In this document: positions 1 through 7,243 of the stretch, piece by piece
How the letters are laid out: each line of letters opens with the position of its first letter
Position numbering within the stretch: the stretch's first letter is position 1
DNA from: a virus
Virus record (IMG/VR): IMGVR_UViG_3300028844_005938
Coordinates: 1 to 22,607 of that record
Reading direction: 5' to 3' (one strand)
DNA: 22,607 nt
Translations under genes and position numbers: made by a program
The notes under the pieces: generated by a model
Database searches by the model: none
What the model saw: the letters and a program-made list of their open reading frames with translations, nothing else
What the model was told of the DNA's origin: nothing

Positions 1-29
1 CTTCTGTTTAGCTGGAGTGATTCAGCCAT
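1..29 (-). CDS. 5' end of a leftward gene, cut by the window edge
   Basis: Only the first nine codons are inside the window (reads M-A-E-S-L-Q-L-N-R). The start is supported by an AGAGGA ribosome binding site seven bases before the ATG. Upstream on the same strand are a late-type box and a near-perfect sigma70-type promoter. The product cannot be identified from nine residues. The tandem promoters suggest expression both early and late in infection. Confidence 0.6.
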
Positions 30-49
30 TTGATTCCTCTTTCAAAAAG

Positions 50-57
50 AATAAATA
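50..57 (+). promoter_or_regulatory. Possible late promoter for the terminase gene (AATAAATA)
   Basis: AATAAATA fits the NATAAATA form of T4-like late promoters. It lies 82 nt before the terminase start, farther than the 40-49 nt seen for most other boxes here, and inside the leader of the divergent gene. This is a weak call. Confidence 0.3.
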
Positions 58-76
58 TGAAATAGATTACTGTAAC

Positions 77-84
77 TATTTATA
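77..84 (-). promoter_or_regulatory. Late promoter TATAAATA for the left-edge gene
   Basis: The plus strand reads TATTTATA, giving an exact T4 late consensus on the minus strand. It sits 47 nt before the start codon at 29, matching the spacing of the other late boxes in the window. Confidence 0.55.
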
Positions 85-98
85 ATTATAAAAAATCC

Positions 99-127
99 AG
101 TATACACTATTTTCCTCAACTTGTCAA
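99..127 (-). promoter_or_regulatory. Sigma70-type early promoter for the left-edge gene
   Basis: On the minus strand there is a perfect -35 TTGACA (122-127), a 17-base spacer and a -10 TATACT (99-104). The sequence before the -35 (TTTTTAGC) and the end of the spacer (TAGTG) closely resemble those of the promoter at 21182-21209. This identifies a shared early-promoter class read by host RNA polymerase. Confidence 0.8.
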
Positions 128-139
128 GCTAAAAATATC

Positions 140-1819
140 ATGTCAGCACAGGCTATTGCTCTACAGAACTACAAACGAAACCCTCATCTGAAAAGAGTAG
201 GTCAGGAAATACCCTTCACCCGTGAGCAGGTTGAAGAATATATTCGCTGCCGTGATGATGTTGTTTACTTTCTGAACAACTATTTTTTCATCACCACAAT
301 TGATAGGGGTAAGCAAATCATTGAACTCTGGGACTATCAGGAAGACATCATCAATTTGATACATGCGAATCGTAAAACGATTGTTCTGTCAGCCCGTCAG
401 ATTTCAAAAACAACAACAGTCTGTGGCTACATTCTACATTACATTCTGTTCAACAGTTCAAAGAACGTTGCGATTCTTGCCAATCAAAAGAAGATTGCAG
501 TCAAGAGCCTTCGATTAATAAAACAAGCATATGAGCAAATACCTCTATGGATGCAACAAGGTGTGATGGCTTGGAATGTCAACTCAATTGAACTTGAAAA
601 TGGTTGTGTTGTCATGACATCAGCTTCAACAGGAGACAGTATTCGTGGTGAAACAATCAACTTTCTGTATGTGGATGAGTGTGCTTTCGTGGATAACTTT
701 GACACATTCTGGTCCGCAAACTATCCTACCATCTCATCTGGAACCACATCAAAGGTTGTGATGACATCCACACCAAAAGGATTGAATCATTTCTACAAGT
801 TCTGGACAGAAGCAGAAGCAGGTGTCAATGATTTTGTTCCCTACAAGGTGATGTGGGATCAAAGACCAGGACGAGATGAGGAATGGAAGAAAAAAACAAT
901 TCAAGAGTTTGGGGAAGAACAGTTTCTTGTGGAGCATTGCTGCCAGTTTCTCGGAAGTACTGACACATTGATTGATTCATCAAAACTGAAAGAGATGCCA
1001 ATCAGCAAGCCCATCAAGGTAGTCGACAACATTAAGATCTATCATGACGTCAAAGACGGTCATGATTACACTTTAGTCGCAGATGTCTCAAAGGGGCGTG
1101 GTCAAGATTATTCTGTCTTCTCAGTCATCGATGTCTCAATGAAACCTTTTCGTGTGGTAGCAGTTTACAGAGACAATAAAGTTCAACCAATCATCTATGC
1201 GAGAATCATACACAATGCAGCTTTATATTACAACAAGGCACAGGTCCTTGTGGAAGAGAACAACATCGGTTCTCAAGTCACGGATGTTCTTTATCAAGAC
1301 CTGGAGTATGAGAACATCTTCACCACGGTCAAGAAAGACCAGAAAACAATCCTCTCAAGCGGGTTTCACCGCACTGCAAAAATGGGCATCACCACAACGC
1401 CCAGAGTCAAAAGAATTGGTTGCTCCAATCTTAAGATGCTCGTTGAAAAAAACCAACTGCTGGTGACAGATTCCGAAACAATCAGCGAATTTCTGACCTT
1501 CTCTGTTGATGGAAGAGGCTCATATAGTGCTGAAAATGGTAAGCATGACGATTGTATCATGACTCTAGTTTTGTTTGCCTGGATGGTAGACGAAATGTAT
1601 TTCAAAGAATTATATGAAAACAATATTCGTGAAAATCTCATGAAATATATGGAAGAAAAAGAAAGTGAAGAAAATTATTTACCTTTTGGCTTCCTCAGTA
1701 ATGGTGTCGATGAATATGATTTTTCATTAGGAAATGACCAAGAAGATCCTCAGGAACATCTTGAAATGCTTAGAAAAAATATGTGGCTACTAGGTCTTGA
1801 GGAAAAAAGTGAAAATTGA
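140..1819 (+). CDS. 17: Terminase large subunit (gp17-like packaging ATPase/nuclease)
   Basis: This is the motor that cuts concatemeric DNA and pumps it through the portal into the prohead. It has 559 residues against 610 in T4 gp17. The N-terminal ATPase holds a Walker A segment SARQISKTT at 84-92, a Walker B FLYVDE at 175-180 with catalytic E180, and the coupling motif TSTP at 209-212. The C-terminal RNase H-like nuclease has D315 in VADVSKGRGQDY, E372 in LVEENNIG and the D470/D471 pair in KHDD, matching the acidic triad of T4 gp17. The P-loop is odd: the normal glycine before the lysine is serine (S89). The start codon has no clear ribosome binding site and lies just beside a divergent promoter, so the exact start is less certain than the identity. 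Genes 18 and 19 follow, as in T4. Confidence 0.97.
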   Translation: MSAQAIALQNYKRNPHLKRVGQEIPFTREQVEEYIRCRDDVVYFLNNYFFITTIDRGKQIIELWDYQEDIINLIHANRKTIVLSARQISKTTTVCGYILHYILFNSSKNVAILANQKKIAVKSLRLIKQAYEQIPLWMQQGVMAWNVNSIELENGCVVMTSASTGDSIRGETINFLYVDECAFVDNFDTFWSANYPTISSGTTSKVVMTSTPKGLNHFYKFWTEAEAGVNDFVPYKVMWDQRPGRDEEWKKKTIQEFGEEQFLVEHCCQFLGSTDTLIDSSKLKEMPISKPIKVVDNIKIYHDVKDGHDYTLVADVSKGRGQDYSVFSVIDVSMKPFRVVAVYRDNKVQPIIYARIIHNAALYYNKAQVLVEENNIGSQVTDVLYQDLEYENIFTTVKKDQKTILSSGFHRTAKMGITTTPRVKRIGCSNLKMLVEKNQLLVTDSETISEFLTFSVDGRGSYSAENGKHDDCIMTLVLFAWMVDEMYFKELYENNIRENLMKYMEEKESEENYLPFGFLSNGVDEYDFSLGNDQEDPQEHLEMLRKNMWLLGLEEKSEN

Positions 1820-1825
1820 TAAATA
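1818..1825 (+). promoter_or_regulatory. Late promoter GATAAATA upstream of the sheath gene
   Basis: The box overlaps the terminase stop codon and has the context TTGATAAATAT, repeated at 5199 and 16605. It would give the sheath mRNA an unusually long leader, with 100 nt between box and start codon. Confidence 0.5.
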
Positions 1826-1925
1826 TTTGAAATACGAATAATAATAAAGAAAATGATTCAATATAATTTATTTTTTGATGTGGAATTTAACCCTGAATAC
1901 GAAGCATCAATAAAAAGGATACAAT

Positions 1926-4418
1926 ATGTCAACTGTAAATGTAGATTTCCCACTTTCCCCGGGTGTAGTAACTTCAGAGATTGACAATTCAATTCGTCAA
2001 ACTGCAGTTCCTCTGGGAAGTGTTGGTTCCTTGATTGGTAAGTTTTCTTGGGGTCCTGCTATGGTACCAACAATGGTAGCGGATCATCAAGAATTTGAAA
2101 CTTTATTTGGAGGACCAACAAATAATAATTTTATTGAATGGTTTAACGGATATAACTTTTTAGAGTATGGTGAAAATTTAAATGTAGTGCGATTGGTTGA
2201 TTTTGATAATTCAAGAAATGCTTGTTTTTCAGGCATCGATACTGTTTTAGTTACAAATGATGAAGACTATACAAACAATTTGATCATTGAAGAGGGTGGT
2301 ATCAGTGATGGAACAGCCGCTCCTGGTAAAATTGTAATTGGTGTCAATTCAGCACCAGGACCTTGGATTGCTCGTTATCCAGGTGTCAAAGGTAATTCAC
2401 TACGTGTTGATACTTGTTTTGCTACTGATTATGGACGACAAATTGGAAGATATGACGAAGAAGGTATGGTTCTGGGAAGTATCGCTAATTCAAATCCAAC
2501 TTGGGTAATTAATCAAATTACATTTAATCTTATTGCCAGTTCAGCAAATGAGTATGAATGTCAACTTGCTTATCGTGACCTTGTATCAAATAATCATATT
2601 GATATTTGGGGAGGAGTGCGAGGTTGGTTTGAAGATTCAACAGATGTATTAGCAGATGGCGGTCTTCTAAATCAAGAAAAAGTTGTAACATTCTTTGATG
2701 GAACAGATTCATATAATATGTTGATTACTGGAATTAACTCAGCAGCAAAAACATTTAATGCTTATGTAAATCGAAATGATGTAGGTGCGCCTCCACGTGT
2801 TTTAGACTTGAGCGCAAATCCTTTACAATCATTACATATAAGAACTCGTTCAAAGTATCGTGAATTTTCTTACGGAGCTACACGAAATTCACCAAACAAT
2901 CTATTGGGTAAAGTTTATTTCTCAAACAATACCTATAAGATTCGTGGTGTAAAGACTGCATTTACAAAGCAAATTTCGAAAGGTGATACAATTAGTGTTG
3001 CCGGACAAGCAGTAAATGTTTTGAGTGTAGATAATGATAGAGAACTCACAGTCGGACGTGTTTTGATTGGTGAGTATACAGCAAACACCGCAACTAGCTG
3101 GTCAAGAGAATGGCAATATTCTCAGTTCTTTGCCAGTGAACCAGCTTCATCAAACTACAATCGTGGTGTAAATGGTGATTATACAGCACATTTCAATGAC
3201 CAAATGCATATTGTAGTGCTTGATGAGCTTGGTGATATTACAGGAAATAAAGGTGAAGTCCTTGAGACTTATTCACACCTTTCACTTGCTCGAGATGGTA
3301 AAGATGACTACGGTGTTCCAACTTATTATGTTGGACGAATCAATACAAATTCAGATTGGATTCGTTGGTCAAATCATGCTCTTGCAACACAGCCTCATAA
3401 CTGGGGTTCAAATGCTTTGGATACAACATTTATGACATATAATAAAGTTCTAAATGCTCTTGGTAACAATCTAAGTGCTGCTACCTTTGCTGGTGGTTCA
3501 AATGGAACTCAAGTCGATAATGCTGACGTCATTGAAGCAATTGATTTGTTCCGAGCAAAAGAAACTCATGAGACAGATTTTATGATGACTGGTTGGACTT
3601 ATGATGTTATGAATCCTTTAAATTATCATTTGCTCATTTCAAAAATGATTCAAGTAGCTGAAGAAAGAAAAGATTGTGTAGTATGTGTCTCTGGTGAATA
3701 TGGAGCAATTTGCCGAGGTAAATCAAATGCGGATGACATCACTGATAACTATATACAGTGGAGGTCTGCGATTGTACCTAGTTCATATGCGATTATGGAT
3801 GGAAACTTTAAGTATCAATATGATTCGTATAATGATACTTATCGTTGGTTGCCTCTATCTGGAGATATCGCAGGTTTGATGGCGAGAGTTGACATTGAAC
3901 AAGCACCTTGGTATTCTCCTGCTGGAATGAAACGAGGTCAAATTAAGAATGTAGTTAAACTTTCTTATAGCCCTTCTCGAGAAAATCGAGATAATTTGTA
4001 TCTCAATCAAATCAATCCAGTAGTAACATTCAAAGGTGAAGGAACTATTCTATACGGAGATAAAACACTTCAGGTAATTCCAAGTGCTTTTGACCGAATC
4101 AATGTTCGACGACTTTTCATTCGCTTGAAAGATTATATTGTTGTTGAAGCAAGAAAGAAATTGTTTGAATTTAACACTCCTTACACAAGGGCCGATTTTA
4201 GAAAATTGACCGAACGCTATCTCGATCAGGTTCGTGTTGATCAAGGTCTTTCTGAGTATCGTGTGATTTGTGATGAAACAAATAACACTAATAAACTTAT
4301 TGAAGAAAATAAATTTGTGGCTGATATCTACATCAAGCCGACATATGTAATTAACTTCATTAAATTAAACTTCACCGCAGTTGGTCAAACTGTAGAGTTT
4401 GATGACCTTGGTGTATAA
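1926..4418 (+). CDS. 18: Contractile tail sheath protein (gp18-like)
   Basis: This subunit polymerises around the tail tube and contracts to drive DNA injection. The N terminus has the family signature LSPGVVTSEID, then a segment SLIGKFSWGPAM and a phenylalanine/glycine-rich stretch ending FLEYGENLNVVRLVD. The conserved C-terminal core contains RRLFIRLKDYIVVEARK, a FNTPYTRADF segment and VADIYIKPTYVINFIKLNF, the strand that locks neighbouring subunits together. At 830 residues it is much larger than the 659-residue T4 protein. The extra length lies in the middle (about residues 90-480), where sheath proteins carry surface-exposed, variable domains. An AAGGAT ribosome binding site precedes the ATG. 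The tube gene follows after 11 bases, so the two are cotranscribed. Confidence 0.96.
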   Translation: MSTVNVDFPLSPGVVTSEIDNSIRQTAVPLGSVGSLIGKFSWGPAMVPTMVADHQEFETLFGGPTNNNFIEWFNGYNFLEYGENLNVVRLVDFDNSRNACFSGIDTVLVTNDEDYTNNLIIEEGGISDGTAAPGKIVIGVNSAPGPWIARYPGVKGNSLRVDTCFATDYGRQIGRYDEEGMVLGSIANSNPTWVINQITFNLIASSANEYECQLAYRDLVSNNHIDIWGGVRGWFEDSTDVLADGGLLNQEKVVTFFDGTDSYNMLITGINSAAKTFNAYVNRNDVGAPPRVLDLSANPLQSLHIRTRSKYREFSYGATRNSPNNLLGKVYFSNNTYKIRGVKTAFTKQISKGDTISVAGQAVNVLSVDNDRELTVGRVLIGEYTANTATSWSREWQYSQFFASEPASSNYNRGVNGDYTAHFNDQMHIVVLDELGDITGNKGEVLETYSHLSLARDGKDDYGVPTYYVGRINTNSDWIRWSNHALATQPHNWGSNALDTTFMTYNKVLNALGNNLSAATFAGGSNGTQVDNADVIEAIDLFRAKETHETDFMMTGWTYDVMNPLNYHLLISKMIQVAEERKDCVVCVSGEYGAICRGKSNADDITDNYIQWRSAIVPSSYAIMDGNFKYQYDSYNDTYRWLPLSGDIAGLMARVDIEQAPWYSPAGMKRGQIKNVVKLSYSPSRENRDNLYLNQINPVVTFKGEGTILYGDKTLQVIPSAFDRINVRRLFIRLKDYIVVEARKKLFEFNTPYTRADFRKLTERYLDQVRVDQGLSEYRVICDETNNTNKLIEENKFVADIYIKPTYVINFIKLNFTAVGQTVEFDDLGV

Positions 4419-4429
4419 AAGGAGATAAA

Positions 4430-5125
4430 ATGGCAATTAGTATTTCAACACTTAGAAATAAAATGACTGGTGGTGGAGCACGTCCATCACTCTTTTTTGC
4501 TCACGTTTCATTTTCAGACGAATTGAAAACTGCACTTGGTAGTGCTGTATCGGATGTTATTGATGGAGGTAATGGTGCGGATGTTTCGTTTTTTATGAAA
4601 GGTTCTCAAATACCTGAGAGTACATTAAATGCTGTTCCAATCAATTTTCTTGGTCGTGAATTTAAAGTTCCTTCTACAGACCGTGTATTTCAAGACTGGA
4701 CTGTTCAAGTAATTAACGATGAAGATTATCGTATTCGTCACATCTTTGAAGCATGGATTGAGCATGTCACACCAGGAGGAGCTATCTTTGCATCTCAAGC
4801 AGCATTTGGTGGTGATGGAAACCAAAGTGTGTTCTGCAATATGGAAGTTCATCAATTGACAAAAGCCGGAGATATTTCATCATATGGTGGTGGAACTGGA
4901 AACGCTACGAATGCGAAATATTACGGATCTTATTATTTTGTTGATGCTTTTCCAACCAGTGTTTCTCAAATGGATTTAAGCTGGGATACAAAGGATACAA
5001 TTGAAGAATTCACTGTGACCTTTGCTTATCAATATTGGAAGAAGACTCCGGATGTTGTACCAGGTACAGTGAGTCCATTTATTGATACGAAAGCTACTAG
5101 TTGGGTTGCGGCAGCGAAAGAATAA
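4430..5125 (+). CDS. 19: Tail tube protein (gp19-like)
   Basis: This protein stacks as hexameric rings to form the inner tail tube through which DNA passes. It has 231 residues against 163 in T4 gp19. Recognisable family features are the N terminus with RPSLFFAHVSF, the IPINFLGR-like segment (VPINFLGREFKVPSTDR), the block FQDWTVQVINDEDYRIRHIF and the closing strands DLSWDTKDTIEEFTVTFAYQYW. Extra residues sit in a glycine-rich loop near 145-165 and in the tail after residue 210. The AAAGGAG ribosome binding site is strong and lies 11 bases or less after the sheath stop codon. A terminator follows at 5150-5180, ending the 17-18-19 unit. Confidence 0.94.
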   Translation: MAISISTLRNKMTGGGARPSLFFAHVSFSDELKTALGSAVSDVIDGGNGADVSFFMKGSQIPESTLNAVPINFLGREFKVPSTDRVFQDWTVQVINDEDYRIRHIFEAWIEHVTPGGAIFASQAAFGGDGNQSVFCNMEVHQLTKAGDISSYGGGTGNATNAKYYGSYYFVDAFPTSVSQMDLSWDTKDTIEEFTVTFAYQYWKKTPDVVPGTVSPFIDTKATSWVAAAKE

Positions 5126-5149
5126 GATTATTATTTTATATGAATATTC

Positions 5150-5180
5150 AACCCACACCATAAGAGGTGTGGGTTTTTTT
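5150..5180 (+). terminator. Rho-independent terminator after the tube gene
   Basis: AACCCACACC (5150-5159) and GGTGTGGGTT (5166-5175) form a perfect 10-bp stem around a 6-base loop. The stem runs into a seven-T tract (5174-5180). It separates the tail unit from the portal/head unit. Confidence 0.93.
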
Positions 5181-5198
5181 AGGTCAAAAATTGTGAAT

Positions 5199-5206
5199 GA
5201 TAAATA
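5199..5206 (+). promoter_or_regulatory. Late promoter GATAAATA for the portal gene
   Basis: The box sits in the intergenic region just after the terminator, 40 nt before the portal start codon. It shares the ATGATAAATATT context with the box at 1818. Confidence 0.6.
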
Positions 5207-5246
5207 TTGATACCAATATTTCTAATTTATTCAGGAGTTTATATTC

Positions 5247-6980
5247 ATGGCTACATTATTTGGATGGAAGTTTGAAGAACAGAAAGACCGTGAAGAAACG
5301 AATCTTCAGGCGTTTAGCCCACCTGACTTTGATGATGGCTCTGCCGTTGTAGGCGCAGCCGGTGTATATGGTACCTATCTAAATTTAGACAATACCTTTA
5401 CAAACGAATTTGATCTGATGGCTCGTTATCGTGCGATGTCAATGCAACCTGAATGTGAGTTAGCAATTGATGAGATTGTTAACGAATCGATTACATCTGG
5501 AAGAAAATCATATCCCGTATCCATTGAACTTGACTATCTTGAAGACTATTCGGAGATGCTCAAGGAAAAGATTGGTGATGCTTTCTATGAACTAATGGAT
5601 AAACTGAATTTCAAATACATGGGTTATGAAATTTTTCGCAAGTGGTTTATTGATGGACGATTATTCTATCAAACATTGATTGATGTCAAGAATCCTCAAA
5701 AGGGTATTCTTGAATTGCGACCGATTGACCCATTCAAAATCAAGAAAATTCGAGAGAGAAAGAAGACAGAGGAAGAGTCTGCACGCATTGGAATGGATGA
5801 AATCAAAATCAATCAGCAATATAATGAATACTATCTATATTCTGAAACTGGTGTTTTTAATCTTGAAACAGAAGGAGATCGAAAGAATGTTCTGAAGATT
5901 TCACCCGATTCAATTGTCTATGTGAACAGTGGTCTGTTGGATGAAAGACGCAAGAATGTAGTTTCATATCTACACAAAGCGTTTCGTCCAATGAACCAAA
6001 TACGAATGCTGGAAGATGCGGCAATCATTTATCGATTAAGCCGTGCGCCATCACGAAGAGTGTTCTATGTGGATGTTGGTAACTTGCCAAAAGCAAAAGC
6101 CGAACAGTACATGCACTCACTGATGAGCCAGTATCGTAACAAGATGGTCTATGATAGCAAAACAGGTCAGTTAAGAGATGACCGTAAGTTTCAAGCAATG
6201 CTTGAAGACTATTGGATGCCCCGGAGAAATGGCTCGGCAACCACAGAGATTGACACAATTCAAGGAAGTGAGGCGAACTTCACTCAGCTGGATGAACTTG
6301 AATTCTTTCAGCGACAACTCTTTCGTTCACTGAATGTGCCCATCTCAAGAATGCAACCTGAAGCTGGTTTCTCATTAGGACGAGCAAGTGAAATCTCAAG
6401 AGAAGAATATAAGTTCATGAGATTCATTGAAAGATTAAGAACACGATTTTCAAATTTCTTTTTAGAGGTTTTAAAACGACAGCTAATTCTCAAGAACATT
6501 GTTTCAATGAAACAGTGGGAAGAAATAGCTGATTCAATTCATTTTACATTTGACCAAGACAGTAACTTCAATGCTCTGAAAAACCTTGAACTTCTCACTG
6601 AAAAGATGAATGTGTTGCGAGATGCGGAAGAGTATCGTGGAAGATACTTCTCTGCTAACTATATTCGTAAGAACATTCTATCTCTTAGTGATGAAGATAT
6701 CGATAGAATTGATGAAGAGATTGAAGAAGAAAAATATGATCCACGATTCGCACCTAAAGAAGGTGACGCTGGCTTCGGTATGGGCAGCATGGGCGGAATG
6801 GGAGGCGGTCTCGGTGGTGGCCTCAGAGGTGACCTCGGTGGTGGATTACCCACAAGTTTTGATGATGGCATCGGAGGAGAACCAAGTGAACCAAGTGGTT
6901 CAGGTATGGTAAATGACCTCGGTGGTGGAAGTGGTGGAGGTCTTGGCGGAACAACAACACCTGGCACAGGAGAATTATAA
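5247..6980 (+). CDS. 20: Portal vertex protein (gp20-like)
   Basis: A dodecamer of this protein forms the head vertex where scaffold assembly starts, terminase docks and the neck attaches. The long conserved block at about residues 249-310 includes IRMLEDAAIIYRLSRAPSRR and then VFYVDVGNLPKAKAEQYM, both typical of T4-like portals. A later segment (IQGSEANFTQLDELEFFQ, then NVPISRM) is also characteristic. It has 577 residues against 524 in T4. The surplus is a glycine-rich tail from about residue 506 made of short GG(G/M/L) runs mixed with D, S and P, unlike the rest of the protein. A CAGGAG ribosome binding site precedes the start. The stop codon overlaps the next ATG (TAATG), so gp67 is translationally coupled. 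Confidence 0.96.
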   Translation: MATLFGWKFEEQKDREETNLQAFSPPDFDDGSAVVGAAGVYGTYLNLDNTFTNEFDLMARYRAMSMQPECELAIDEIVNESITSGRKSYPVSIELDYLEDYSEMLKEKIGDAFYELMDKLNFKYMGYEIFRKWFIDGRLFYQTLIDVKNPQKGILELRPIDPFKIKKIRERKKTEEESARIGMDEIKINQQYNEYYLYSETGVFNLETEGDRKNVLKISPDSIVYVNSGLLDERRKNVVSYLHKAFRPMNQIRMLEDAAIIYRLSRAPSRRVFYVDVGNLPKAKAEQYMHSLMSQYRNKMVYDSKTGQLRDDRKFQAMLEDYWMPRRNGSATTEIDTIQGSEANFTQLDELEFFQRQLFRSLNVPISRMQPEAGFSLGRASEISREEYKFMRFIERLRTRFSNFFLEVLKRQLILKNIVSMKQWEEIADSIHFTFDQDSNFNALKNLELLTEKMNVLRDAEEYRGRYFSANYIRKNILSLSDEDIDRIDEEIEEEKYDPRFAPKEGDAGFGMGSMGGMGGGLGGGLRGDLGGGLPTSFDDGIGGEPSEPSGSGMVNDLGGGSGGGLGGTTTPGTGEL

Positions 6981-7243
6981 TGGACGCAGAAGAATTAACT
7001 AAAAATTTGATCAAGAATATTAACGATGAAGATTTGGCAGGTGCTAAATCAAACTTTGAAAGACTAATTGCAAATAAACTTTACGACAGACTTGAAGATA
7101 AGAAAGAAGGTCTAGGTAAAAAGATTTATTCAAAGGATTCAAATCCAGAATCAGATTCAGAACATGAAACTCAAACAACACAAGAGCCATCAGGACATGA
7201 GCAAGAAACTACAAGCGCCGAATACGCAACTGCGGAGCAGTGA
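6980..7243 (+). CDS. 67: Prohead core protein (gp67-like)
   Basis: This 87-residue acidic protein sits directly after the portal gene, as gp67 does in T4 (80 residues there). The N-terminal half is helical (ELTKNLIKNINDEDLAGAKS, then FERLIANKLYDRLEDKK), resembling the T4 gp67 pattern. The C-terminal half is a disordered E/S/T/Q-rich tail. In T4, gp67 is an internal scaffold component, essential for prohead shape and later digested by gp21. The start overlaps the portal stop by one base and the 3' end overlaps the next gene in a different frame. The assignment rests on position, size and composition more than on strong motifs. Confidence 0.78.
   Translation: MDAEELTKNLIKNINDEDLAGAKSNFERLIANKLYDRLEDKKEGLGKKIYSKDSNPESDSEHETQTTQEPSGHEQETTSAEYATAEQ

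Noticed and set aside
1853-1984. 43-codon frame starting before the sheath gene
   Set aside because: It lacks a good ribosome binding site and runs out of frame into the well-supported sheath gene, so I do not call it a gene.
6659-6967. Proline-rich 102-residue frame opposite the portal tail
   Set aside because: It is the complement of glycine-rich codons, with no promoter or ribosome binding site, so it is a shadow frame.
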